64,000 bases of DNA, taken from NCBI GenBank assembly GCA_963788935.1, contig CAWBIM010000003.1, forward strand, positions 682,001 through 746,000, given 5' to 3'. The notes beneath the pieces were generated by a model, which ran no database searches, was not told the DNA's origin, and was given only the letters and a program-made list of their open reading frames with translations. Below, in pieces: positions 1 to 12,698 of this stretch. The translations under genes and the position numbers were made by a program. The stretch is from JAOPZW01 sp963788935 (lineage in GTDB: Bacteria > Actinomycetota > Thermoleophilia > Solirubrobacterales > Solirubrobacteraceae). Numbering within the stretch: the first letter of the stretch is position 1; every line of letters starts with the position of its first letter.

Positions 1-1660
<1,660 letters not shown>

Positions 1661-1723
1661 AGCGAATTCCTTCTGTTCGTGTGAGGCGAGAGCGTGTGAG
1701 CTGGCCGGGTTGGCCGGAGCCCG

Positions 1724-5395
<3,672 letters not shown>

Positions 5396-5471
5396 GACAG
5401 CGACTCCTCAGGGGGTCGAATGAAGCGGGCAACAAGGCGGAGGGGCGCTTCGAGGGAAAGCGCGACCATCC

Positions 5472-5480
5472 AAGATAGCA
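5472..5480 (-). promoter_or_regulatory. candidate extended -10 promoter for rpoBC
   Basis: On the minus strand this reads TGCTATCTT, an extended -10 (TGn then a TATAAT-like hexamer) about 77 nt before the rpoB TTG start. No convincing -35 is seen. It is the best promoter candidate in the 294-bp gap before rpoB, which otherwise holds only the terminator of the preceding gene. This suggests rpoBC is transcribed separately from rplJL. Confidence 0.35.
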
Positions 5481-5642
5481 CAGGCCAAGGCAGCCCCCGC
5501 CGGGGGGCATTCGGCGCTCACGGACCCCGCCCGCAGCCCCGCGTATGTGGCGCGGGTGCCGGTGATCTGGGCGGCTTCGACTATTGGCCGACGGCGGAAG
5601 GGTAGCGTGACCAGGGGATTCGCGCCACCAGATTCGACACCG

Positions 5643-5678
5643 CCCGCGCCGGGGCGTTCACCGGCGCCCCGGCGCGGG
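5643..5678 (-). terminator. perfect 14-bp GC hairpin after the secreted repeat gene
   Basis: Positions 5643-5656 and 5665-5678 are perfectly complementary (CCCGCGCCGGGGCG with its reverse complement) around an 8-nt loop. It begins 12 nt past the stop codon of the gene ending at 5690 and before the rpoB promoter. There is no T-run, as is common in very high-GC actinobacteria. Likely role: transcription terminator insulating rpoBC. Confidence 0.7.
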
Positions 5679-5689
5679 TCCCGGCGCGG

Positions 5690-6145
5690 TCAGCCCTTGT
5701 CGATCTCGTGGCCGTTCGTGCCCATCACGTACCAGGGGGCGCCGAAGGCCGTCGAGCCCTCGCCGCTGGTCTGGCCGGCCTTCTTGTCGCCGACGAACAG
5801 GTAGAGCGGATGGCCGTCGTAGGTCACCTGCGTGCCCGACGCGCGCTGCGTCGTGCCGAGCATCCTGGCCTCGGCGCCGCCTGAGACCTTCGGCTTGCCG
5901 TTCGTCATCAGCGGCGGCCAGGCCTTGGCGCATGCGCCGCCGCAGGCGCTCTTGCCGTGCTTGTCCTTGAGGAACAGGTACAGCGTGCGGCCGTGGGCGT
6001 CGACGAGGATGCGGCCGAGCTTCGTCGTGCGCGCGCTCACGGTCGCGGTCGACGCCGCGCGGGGCGCGGCGATGGCGGTGGTGGTCGCGATCGCCATGCT
6101 CGCGATCGCCGCGACGGCGAGGAGCGGCGCGGTGCGTGCTCTCAT
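5690..6145 (-). CDS. secreted repeat protein (COG4315 / PF03640-like)
   Basis: A 151-residue exported protein of unknown function. An N-terminal signal peptide with a hydrophobic Ala-rich core (about residues 1-25, ending near AIAAP) is followed by two related units with GRTLYLF and GHPLYLF, the signature of the 'Yx(F/W)xxD' secreted-repeat family. A Cys pair (SACGGACAKAW) lies between them. No lipobox cysteine is evident, so it may be released rather than lipidated. The ATG at 6145 is preferred over upstream in-frame starts because GGAGG sits 6 nt before it. It interrupts the ribosomal/rpo block between rplL and rpoB, bounded by hairpins on both sides, so it is probably its own unit. Confidence 0.8.
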   Translation of the reverse strand: MRARTAPLLAVAAIASMAIATTTAIAAPRAASTATVSARTTKLGRILVDAHGRTLYLFLKDKHGKSACGGACAKAWPPLMTNGKPKVSGGAEARMLGTTQRASGTQVTYDGHPLYLFVGDKKAGQTSGEGSTAFGAPWYVMGTNGHEIDKG

Positions 6146-6245
6146 GAGAGACCTCCGGGGAGTGGGGTGCATGTCCCTCTGGAGGACGCCGCCCTGCGCG
6201 CCGGATCCGTTGTCCGCGTGTTCGGATCGGGTTCGGGAACGACGA

Positions 6246-6307
6246 AGGGCGCCCCGTGCGGGACGCCCTCCGGTCACGGCTGAGCGTCGGGCGCGCGCGG
6301 CGCGCCC
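6246..6307 (-). terminator. tandem hairpins after rplL
   Basis: Two stem-loops follow the rplL stop. The first, 6289-6307, is a perfect 8-bp stem (GGGCGCGC) with a 3-nt loop. The second, 6246-6269, is a 10-bp stem with one mismatch and a 4-nt loop, followed on the minus strand by TTCGTCGTTCCC. Together they probably end the rplJL transcript before the secreted repeat gene and rpoBC. Confidence 0.6.
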
Positions 6308-6312
6308 TCCGG

Positions 6313-6690
6313 CTACTTGAGCTCGACGCTCCCGCCGGCCTCCTCGAGCTCGGACTTGAGCTTCTCCGCCTCGTCGCGGTCGAGGCCCTCCTTGACGGGC
6401 TTGGGCGCCTCGTCGACGAGCGCCTTGGCCTCCTTGAGGCCCAGGCCGGTCGCCGCGCGGACGACCTTGATGACCTGGATCTTCTTGTCGCCGGCCGCGG
6501 TGAGCACGACGTCGACCGTCGAGCTGACCTCCTCCTCGGCCGCGCCACCGTCACCGGCGGCCGCGGGGGCCGCGGCGGCCACGGCGGTCGCCGACACGCC
6601 GAACTCCTCCTCGAGCGCCTTGATGCGCTCGGCCAGCTCGAGCACCGAGATGCTCTTCAGCTCGTCGATCCACTCCTGGGTCGATGCCAT
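6313..6690 (-). CDS. rplL: 50S ribosomal protein L7/L12
   Basis: 125 residues, the normal length. The N-terminal dimerisation helices (VLELAERIKALEEEFGV) are followed by an Ala/Gly hinge (about 36-55) and the C-terminal factor-binding domain (KIQVIKVVRAATGLGLKEAK). It binds the C-terminal helix of L10 in the ribosomal stalk and recruits translation GTPases. AGGAGG lies 7 nt before the ATG. It follows rplJ with a 34-nt gap. Confidence 0.98.
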   Translation of the reverse strand: MASTQEWIDELKSISVLELAERIKALEEEFGVSATAVAAAAPAAAGDGGAAEEEVSSTVDVVLTAAGDKKIQVIKVVRAATGLGLKEAKALVDEAPKPVKEGLDRDEAEKLKSELEEAGGSVELK

Positions 6691-6724
6691 GTGGTTGCCT
6701 CCTAGTCGCTTCGGCGTCTCCGGC

Positions 6725-7513
6725 CTACGCCGAAGCGTCCGCCTGGTCGTCGTTGCTGGTTTCGTCGGAAGATGCTGCGTCGGCGGCCGGGGCCTCGTCG
6801 GCCTCGGCCGCGGGCTCCGTCGCCGTCTCGGCCGGCACCTCGGCGGCGGGGGCCTCCTCGGTCGCGTCGGCCGGCGGGGCGTCGCCCTCCGCCTGCGGGA
6901 CGTCGGCGGCCTCGGCCGCCTCTGCCGCCTCTGCCGCGGGCTCGGCTGCGGCGGGCTCGGCGGCCGCGGCCGGCGCCTCGCCGGCGGGCAGCTCGCCGCG
7001 CTCCTTCTTGCCGAGGACCTCGTTCAGCGCGATCGCGACCCCGGAGAGGAGCGCGTTCAGGCCGCGGGCGAGGCCGGTGATCGGCGAGGCGACCATGCCC
7101 ACGAGCTGGCCGTAGAGCACGTCGCGGGCGGGCAGGCGCGAGATCGCCACGATCTGCTCGGCGTCGAGCGCGTCGCCGTCGAGCAGCCCGCCCTTGAACG
7201 TGAGCAGCTGCGTCTCGCGGGTGAACGTCGCGATCGCCTTGGCCGCCGTGGCGGCGTCGCCGCGCACGAACGTCAGGGCGGTCGGCCCCTCGAGGAGGGG
7301 CTTCAGCGCCTCGGCGCCCGCCTCGTCGGCGGCGCGCTCGGTGAGCGTGTTCTTGACGACGCGGAACGTCGCGTCCGCGTCGCGCAGACGCGTGCGCACG
7401 TCGGCTGCCTGCGGCACGGAGATGCCGCGGAAGTCGACGGCGAACACCGCGTCGGACTCTTTGATCTGGTCGACGATCTCGGCGATCGCCGCAGCTTTCT
7501 GCTCTCGGTTCAT
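6725..7513 (-). CDS. rplJ: 50S ribosomal protein L10 with long acidic tail
   Basis: Residues 1-175 are ordinary L10 (DAVFAVDFRGISVPQ, FRVVKNTLTERA, LPARDVLYGQLVGMVASP, then the stalk helix that holds L7/L12 dimers). Residues 176-262 form an extension made almost only of A, E, P, D and T. Typical L10 is about 170-180 residues, so the tail adds roughly half again. Its DNA is continuous with the gene and needs no frameshift. The gene sits between rplA and rplL as usual. A role for the tail is unknown. Confidence 0.96.
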   Translation of the reverse strand: MNREQKAAAIAEIVDQIKESDAVFAVDFRGISVPQAADVRTRLRDADATFRVVKNTLTERAADEAGAEALKPLLEGPTALTFVRGDAATAAKAIATFTRETQLLTFKGGLLDGDALDAEQIVAISRLPARDVLYGQLVGMVASPITGLARGLNALLSGVAIALNEVLGKKERGELPAGEAPAAAAEPAAAEPAAEAAEAAEAADVPQAEGDAPPADATEEAPAAEVPAETATEPAAEADEAPAADAASSDETSNDDQADASA

Positions 7514-7597
7514 GGGCCTCCTGGTCGGGGCTTCCGGCGGCGGCCGCGCGATGCGCGGACGCTCACCCGCCCGAGGTCTTCGGTGGCTCGAGTCGGG

Positions 7598-8326
7598 CTA
7601 CGCAGCGGCGGGCGCAGCCTCCTCGAGAAGATCGCGGGTCCGGCTCGGGTCGACCTTGATGCCCGGCCCCATGGTGGAGGCGAGCGTGATCGACCGGATG
7701 TAGCGGCCCTTGGCCACGGCCGGCTTGGCACGGATGATCTCGTCGAGGACGGCCGCGTAGTTCTCGAGCAGCGCGCGGTCCTCGAAGCTCGTCTTGCCGA
7801 TCGTCAGGTGGACGATCGCGGTGCGGTCGGTGCGGTACTCGATCTTGCCGGCCTTGGACTCCTCGACCGCCTTGCCGACGTCCATCGTCACGGTCCCGAC
7901 CTTCGGGTTGGGCATCTTGCCCTGCGGGCCGAGGATGCGGCCGAGGCGGCCGACCACCGGCATCATGTCGGGCGTCGCGATCGCGACGTCGAAGTCGGTG
8001 AAGCCGCCCTGGATGCGCTCGGCGAGGTCGTCCGCGCCGACGATGTCGGCCCCGGCCTCCTCGGCCTCGCGCGCCTTGTCGCCCTTGGCGAACACGGCGA
8101 CCGTGACGGTCTTGCCCAGGCCGTTGGGCAGGGCGATCGTGCCGCGCAGCTGCTCGTCGGCGTGACGGACGTTGAGGCCGGTGCGCACGTGGACCTCGAC
8201 GGACTCGTCGAACTTCGCGCGCTTGATCTCCTTGAGGAGCCGGAGGGCCTCGGCGGGCGCGTACTCGTGCTCGCGGTCGACCTTGGCCCGGGCCTCGATG
8301 AAGTTCTTGCCGTGGTTCACCGGCAT
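7598..8326 (-). CDS. rplA: 50S ribosomal protein L1
   Basis: 242 residues, full length for L1. Conserved segments include FDESVEVHVRTGLNVRHADE, the GRLGRILGPQGKMPNPK loop and the C-terminal GRYIRSITLASTMGPGIK. L1 binds 23S rRNA and forms the mobile E-site stalk; in many bacteria it also represses its own operon. The start lies 1 nt after the rplK stop, so the two are translationally coupled. Confidence 0.98.
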   Translation of the reverse strand: MPVNHGKNFIEARAKVDREHEYAPAEALRLLKEIKRAKFDESVEVHVRTGLNVRHADEQLRGTIALPNGLGKTVTVAVFAKGDKAREAEEAGADIVGADDLAERIQGGFTDFDVAIATPDMMPVVGRLGRILGPQGKMPNPKVGTVTMDVGKAVEESKAGKIEYRTDRTAIVHLTIGKTSFEDRALLENYAAVLDEIIRAKPAVAKGRYIRSITLASTMGPGIKVDPSRTRDLLEEAAPAAA

Positions 8327-8327
8327 G

Positions 8328-8750
8328 TCAGCCCACCTCCACGCCCATCGAACGGGCGGTCCCCTTGATGATCTTCGCGGCCTGGTCGATGTCGTGCGCG
8401 TTCAGGTCGGCGAGCTTGCGCTCGGCGATCTCGCGGACCTGGGCCTCGGTGATCCTCGCGACCTTCTCGCGGTGCGGCTCGCCCGAGCCCTTCTCGATCC
8501 CCGCGGCCTGCTTGATGAGCACGGCGGCCGGCGGGGTCTTCGTGATGAACGTGAACGACCGGTCCTCGTAGACCGTGATCACGACGGGGATCGTCGTGCC
8601 CATCTGATCCTGGGTCTGCGCGTTGAACGCCTTGCAGAACTCCATGATGTTGATGCCGTGCTGGCCGAGGGCCGGGCCGACGGGCGGCGCCGGCGACGCC
8701 TGGCCGCCGGCGGCCTGGAGCTTGATCTGGGTGAGGACCTTCTTCGCCAT
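8328..8750 (-). CDS. rplK: 50S ribosomal protein L11
   Basis: 140 residues. The N-terminal thiostrepton-region signature PAPPVGPALGQHGINIMEFC and the C-terminal rRNA-binding domain ending KGTARSMGVEV are intact. L11 binds the GTPase-associated centre of 23S rRNA and is needed for RelA-dependent stringent signalling. It lies directly downstream of nusG and 1 nt upstream of rplA. Confidence 0.98.
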   Translation of the reverse strand: MAKKVLTQIKLQAAGGQASPAPPVGPALGQHGINIMEFCKAFNAQTQDQMGTTIPVVITVYEDRSFTFITKTPPAAVLIKQAAGIEKGSGEPHREKVARITEAQVREIAERKLADLNAHDIDQAAKIIKGTARSMGVEVG

Positions 8751-8781
8751 GAGTCTTCCGATGGTACGCGGTGTCGGATGT

Positions 8782-9303
8782 TCAGATCTTCTTGACCTGG
8801 TCGAAGCCGACCTCGACCGGGGTCTCGCGGCCGAAGATCGAGACCAGCACCTTCAGCTTCGAGGCGTCCTGGTTGATCTCGGAGATCTCGCCCGAGAAGT
8901 CCGACAGCGGGCCGGAGATGACCTTGACCGACTCGCCGATCTGGAACTGGGCCTTCGTCGCGACCTGCTTGGCCACCTCGCGGTGCAGCAGGCGGTCGAC
9001 CTCGGGCTGGGTCAGGGGCACGGGCTCGTTGGAGGCGCCGACGAAGCCGGTGACCCCGGGCGTGCCCTTGACGAGCTGCCAGGAGTCGTCGTTGAGCTCC
9101 ATGTTCACGAGGACGTAGCCGGGCATCGTCCGCTTCTCCACGGACGTCTTCTGGTTGTCCTTCATCTCGGTCACGGTCTCGGTCGGGACGACGACCTGGC
9201 GCACGGCGCGGCGCTGGTTCAGCGACTGCGCGCGGTGCTCGAGGTTCTGCTTGACCTTGTTCTCGTGTCCGGAGTAGGTGTTGACGACGTACCAGCGATA
9301 CAT
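8782..9303 (-). CDS. nusG: transcription termination/antitermination protein NusG
   Basis: 173 residues with the standard two domains. The NGN domain (about 1-110, starting MYRWYVVNTYSGHENKV) contacts the polymerase clamp. The KOW domain (about 122-173, GESVKVISGPLSDFSGEISEI) binds Rho or S10. It lacks the long N-terminal extension seen in many Actinobacteria such as Mycobacterium and Streptomyces. It follows secE by 42 nt. Confidence 0.97.
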   Translation of the reverse strand: MYRWYVVNTYSGHENKVKQNLEHRAQSLNQRRAVRQVVVPTETVTEMKDNQKTSVEKRTMPGYVLVNMELNDDSWQLVKGTPGVTGFVGASNEPVPLTQPEVDRLLHREVAKQVATKAQFQIGESVKVISGPLSDFSGEISEINQDASKLKVLVSIFGRETPVEVGFDQVKKI

Positions 9304-9345
9304 GGGTTCCTTCGGGCGGGGCGGGGACGGCTAGCGGCGGGGCGG

Positions 9346-9988
9346 CTAGATGATGAAGTCGACGACTTCCTGGGCGACGCGATCGGCGACGCCGAGGTAG
9401 AGGCCGGCGACCACCACGAAGCCGAGCACGACGGCGGTGGCCTGCGCGACCTGGCGGCGATCAGGCCACTGTACGCGCTGCAGCTCCGCCCACGATGCGC
9501 GGAGGAAGGCGGCGAAGCGGCCGAAGATGCTCCGGGACGGCGCGGCGGCGCCCGCCCGGTCCGCGTGTTCGGCGGCGCGGCGTGCGCGTGCCGGCGCGGC
9601 GGCGACGGCCTCCCGCTCGAGCTCGGGGTCGGGGACGTCGACGTCCTCGTCCTCCCCGGCGAGCTCCTCGTCGCGCTCAGCCTCCTCGTCGATGCCGACG
9701 AGCTCGTCCTCGTAGACCTCGCCGACGCCGTCGGGGTCGACGACGTCGTCCGCGGTCTGGCGCTCGTCGCCGTCGGCGTCGGCGTCGGCCGGCGGTCTCC
9801 GGGCCGCGCTCGTCCGCGGTGTGACCGCCCGCGCCCGAGATCAGCGCGGCGTCGAACTCGTCCGCATCGCCGCTGTGCTCGAGCCCGCCGGGGACGTTCG
9901 ACCGGTGCGGCTCGGACTCGGACGGACCGGGGTTCTGGGCGGAGCGGCGCGCCTTGCGCTGCTTGGCTCGCTGTCGGTCTCGGGCCAC
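9346..9988 (-). CDS. secE: preprotein translocase subunit SecE (frame broken by one base)
   Basis: SecE clamps SecY in the Sec translocon. The C-terminal frame encodes a clear SecE: FLRASWAELQRVQWPDRRQV then one membrane helix (VVLGFVVVAGLYLGV) and a stop at 9346. That frame has no usable start codon. The N-terminal frame begins at 9988 (MARDRQRAKQRKARR...) and runs into Arg-rich nonsense. Removing one G near 9788-9792 joins them into 213 residues. Because SecE is essential, an assembly error is far more likely than a mutation. The N-terminal 150 residues are unusual: a basic start followed by a long Asp/Glu-rich region. Confidence 0.88.
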
Positions 9989-10004
9989 GACGCACCCTCC
10001 GCGC

Positions 10005-10169
10005 CTAGCGGGTCTCCCGGTGACTCGTGTGCGACCGGCACCACTTGCAGTACTTGCGCAGCGTGATGCGATCGGGGTTGTTGCGCTTGCTCTTGTTGGT
10101 CTGGTAGTTGCGCCGCTTGCAGTCCTCGCAGGCGAGGGTCACTGCAATGCGCACGTCTCCGCGGGCCAT
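10005..10169 (-). CDS. rpmG: 50S ribosomal protein L33
   Basis: 54 residues, normal for L33. The zinc-binding pairs CEDC (14-17) and CKWC (41-44) make this the zinc-containing form. The surrounding segment NYQTNKSKRNNPDRITLRKY matches the family. GGAG precedes the ATG at 10169. It is 16 nt upstream of secE, the common actinobacterial order. Confidence 0.97.
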   Translation of the reverse strand: MARGDVRIAVTLACEDCKRRNYQTNKSKRNNPDRITLRKYCKWCRSHTSHRETR

Positions 10170-10218
10170 ACGCCGCTCCGTGATGAGATGTGGGGCCGAC
10201 CGACGGCGCTCGGGACAG

Positions 10219-10243
10219 AAAAACGACCCGCCCCGGGCGAGTC
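10219..10243 (-). terminator. intrinsic terminator-like hairpin in the rpmG leader
   Basis: On the minus strand GACTCGC pairs with GCGGGTC (10237-10243 with 10225-10231, one G-T wobble) and further C-G pairs can close the stem. It is followed by G and five Ts (10223-10219). This is the best Rho-independent terminator in the window. It ends 50 nt before the rpmG ATG and just downstream of a TACACT box (10256-10251), so it could be an attenuator for rpmG-secE or the end of an upstream transcript. Confidence 0.6.
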
Positions 10244-10256
10244 GGAATCGAGTGTA

Positions 10257-10592
10257 GCGCGCATCCCCTACCGGCGCTGCCCCCGGGAGGGGGCGGCGCG
10301 CGGTGGTGGGGTGATGAGTTCGAGTGGCGTCGGCCTCGCTCCACAGCGTGACCTGGGGGGGTTCCACTCGGGGGTGTATGTGTCGGGGCCCGGAGCGCCG
10401 GGGGTGTAAGACGCTCCGCTCGCCGCCGAGAAGAAGGTCCCACCGCGGGGGTGGGAAACGCCATCCGACGATGGTCTTAAGACGCGCGCGGACGGTGCTT
10501 GACGCGGGCGTCGCGCGCGCGCAGGCGCGCGCGAGGGCACGGCGTCGGCGCACGGCGGCGGCGCGGAGCGCAGGGCGAGCAGGCGTCGCGGG
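10257..10592. other. non-coding gap between rpmG and the response regulator
   Basis: No supported gene or tRNA was found here. It holds two strong hairpins. One at 10274-10299 has an 11-bp stem (one wobble) and a GGGA loop on the plus strand. The other at 10438-10456 is a perfect 7-bp stem (TCCCACC) around 5 nt, 137 nt beyond the response-regulator stop. Either could terminate the two-component operon on the minus strand. Confidence 0.5.
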
Positions 10593-11231
10593 CTACGAGG
10601 CGCCGTCCGCGCCCACGAGCCCGTTGCGCTGGGCCCAGAGCGCGGCCTGGGTGCGGTCGGTCACGCCGATCGCGCGGAAGACGTTCGTCAGGTGCGCCTT
10701 CACCGTCTTCTCGCTGATCCCGAGGCGCATCGCGATGAGCTTGTTCGGCATCCCGCTGCCGACGAGCGCCAGCACGGCGCGCTCGCGCTCGGTCAGCCCG
10801 GTGTCCGGGCGGTCGGAGGCGCGCGCGGTCAGCAGCTCGCGGGCCGCGCGCGGGTCGAGCGGGGCGTCGCCCTGGGCCGCGGCCCGGATGCCACGGAAGA
10901 GCTCCTCGGGCTCGGCGTCCTTGAGCAGGTAGCCGAGCGCGCCGGCGTCGAGGGCGCCGAGGATGCGCTCGCGGTCGGTGAGCGAGGTGAGCACGACGAC
11001 GCGCGCGTCGGGATCGGCCTCGAGGATCCGCTTCGTCGCCTCGATGCCGTCCATGACCGGCATCGACAGGTCCATGAGGATCACGTCGGGCGTGTGGTCG
11101 GCGACCAGCACGACGGCCTCGGCGCCGTCGGCCGCCGCCCCGACGACCTCGATGTCGCCGGCGCGGTCGAGCAGCTGGGCCAGGCCGGCGCGGACGACGG
11201 CATGGTCCTCGGCGAGCAGCACGCGGATCAC
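10593..11231 (-). CDS. NarL/FixJ-family response regulator
   Basis: 212 residues. The receiver domain (1-120) has the acidic pair E8/D9, the phosphoacceptor D54 in DVILMDLSMP and the conserved K near 104. The LuxR-type HTH follows at about 146-195 (LTERERAVLALVGSGMPNKLIAMRL). It should be phosphorylated by the kinase encoded just upstream: its GTG start overlaps that kinase's stop by 4 nt. Target genes are unknown; the glycan locus begins next door but no link is shown by sequence. Confidence 0.93.
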   Translation of the reverse strand: MIRVLLAEDHAVVRAGLAQLLDRAGDIEVVGAAADGAEAVVLVADHTPDVILMDLSMPVMDGIEATKRILEADPDARVVVLTSLTDRERILGALDAGALGYLLKDAEPEELFRGIRAAAQGDAPLDPRAARELLTARASDRPDTGLTERERAVLALVGSGMPNKLIAMRLGISEKTVKAHLTNVFRAIGVTDRTQAALWAQRNGLVGADGAS

Positions 11232-12550
11232 GCGACCGGCACCTCCAGGCAGACCCGGGTGCCGCGCCCCGGCTGGGAGTCGATGTCGAGCCGGCCGCCC
11301 GCGTCGTGCGCCATGTCGGCGAGCACGCGGAGGCCGAGGTGGCCGTCGTCGCGCGCGGCCTGCGCGACGTCCGGGGTGAAGCCGCGTCCGTCGTCGGCGA
11401 TCGTCAGGCCGGCGTGGCTGTTCTCGAGGATCACGCTCACGTCGACGCGGTGCGCGTCGCTGTGGGCCATCACGTTGCGCAGGGCCTCCTGGGCCGTGCG
11501 GAACATGAGCGCCTCGGCGTCGGGCTCCAGGCGCAGGCCGGGCGGCAGGTCGACGCGCGCCTGCACGCCCCGCGACTCCAGGGGCGCGACGAGGTCGGAC
11601 AGGGCGGCGGCGAGGCCCGCACGGTGCAGATCGGGCGGGTAGATATCGACGAGGAGCGAGCGCAGTTGGCGAATGCTACGTCGTGTCTGCCGTGCCCCGT
11701 CGCGCAAGGCCTCGGAGACGGTGGGCGCCTGGCCGTCGATGCGGTCCGCGGCGGCGGCCAGGGCGTACGACGTGCCCGCGAGGTCCTGGACGACTCCGTC
11801 GTGCAGGTCGCTCGCGATCCGCCGGCGCTCGGTGTCCGAGGCGGCCAGCGCGCGCAGCAGCAGCTCCTCGCGCTCCTCGCGGTTGTCGTGGAGCGTGCGA
11901 GCCATGCGATAGGCGAGCGGGAGCTGGAGCAACTGGAGCAGGAGCAGCGCGCCGATGAGCGCCGGCGCGAACAGGAGGAACGTCTTCTGCGCGGTGTCCG
12001 TCACGGACCGCTGCGCCTGGTAGAGCTCGAAGAGGAGCCGCTGGCCGGTGGCGGCGCGGATCGGCAGGTAGACCTCGAGCAGCTTGCCGTGCAGCGTGTC
12101 GGGGCGGTTCTCGTCGCGGCTGAGGTCGGTGAGCTCGGCCTCGGACTCGCCCGTGCGCAGCGCGTCGCGCTCCTCCTCGGGCAGGTCGAACCGGCGGCCG
12201 ATCAGGGCGTGGTTGTCCGAGTAGACGATCCGGCCGCTCTCGTCCCAGAGCTTGACCCGGGCGATCCCGCTCTCCTTCGTCTTGACCTTCCGCGCGACGA
12301 TCACGTCGAGGTCGTGGATCGACCGCGGGTCCCCGTCGAGCAGGCGCTGGGTCACGCTCGGCTCGACGATCCCCTGGCCGGCGAGCTTCGCGAGCGTCGA
12401 GGCGTCCTTGATCGCGTCCTGGCGCGCCGCGTGGCGCTGGAGCGCGACGCCGATGGCGGCGGCGACGACCACGGCCAGCAGGCCGGCGAGCGCGAATCGC
12501 GCGAGGGGGACCGCCACATCCGTGCGGCGTCGGGAGTCTTTTCCGTGCAT
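11228..12550 (-). CDS. membrane sensor histidine kinase (HisKA_3 type)
   Basis: About 440 residues from the ATG at 12550; a GTG at 12610 would add 20. One membrane helix lies near the N-terminus (FALAGLLAVVVAAAIGVAL) and a second at about 190-210 (FLLFAPALIGALLLLQLL), enclosing an extracellular sensor of about 140 residues. The HisKA_3 phosphoacceptor is H250 in ASDLHDGVVQ. The HATPase domain (NVMAHSDAHRV, ADDGRGF, GLRVLADMA) ends the protein. The signal sensed is unknown. Its partner is the overlapping response regulator. Confidence 0.9.
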   Translation of the reverse strand: MHGKDSRRRTDVAVPLARFALAGLLAVVVAAAIGVALQRHAARQDAIKDASTLAKLAGQGIVEPSVTQRLLDGDPRSIHDLDVIVARKVKTKESGIARVKLWDESGRIVYSDNHALIGRRFDLPEEERDALRTGESEAELTDLSRDENRPDTLHGKLLEVYLPIRAATGQRLLFELYQAQRSVTDTAQKTFLLFAPALIGALLLLQLLQLPLAYRMARTLHDNREEREELLLRALAASDTERRRIASDLHDGVVQDLAGTSYALAAAADRIDGQAPTVSEALRDGARQTRRSIRQLRSLLVDIYPPDLHRAGLAAALSDLVAPLESRGVQARVDLPPGLRLEPDAEALMFRTAQEALRNVMAHSDAHRVDVSVILENSHAGLTIADDGRGFTPDVAQAARDDGHLGLRVLADMAHDAGGRLDIDSQPGRGTRVCLEVPVA

Positions 12551-12698
12551 GGGTACTCGGGACCGGGGGGCGGCTGCGAGCAAGGTATCGGCGGGCCGAC
12601 ACGCTGTCACGGCGAGTTCCCGCCAGGCCCGTGGCGGGATTCCGCACGCTCGTCATGCGCCGCCCGCACCCGTTTTGCAGGCGTGCGCGACGGCCGGC

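Noticed and set aside
10257..10592. Possible tRNA gene upstream of rpmG, as often found in bacteria
   Set aside because: No T-arm consensus, anticodon arm or acceptor pairing could be built on either strand.
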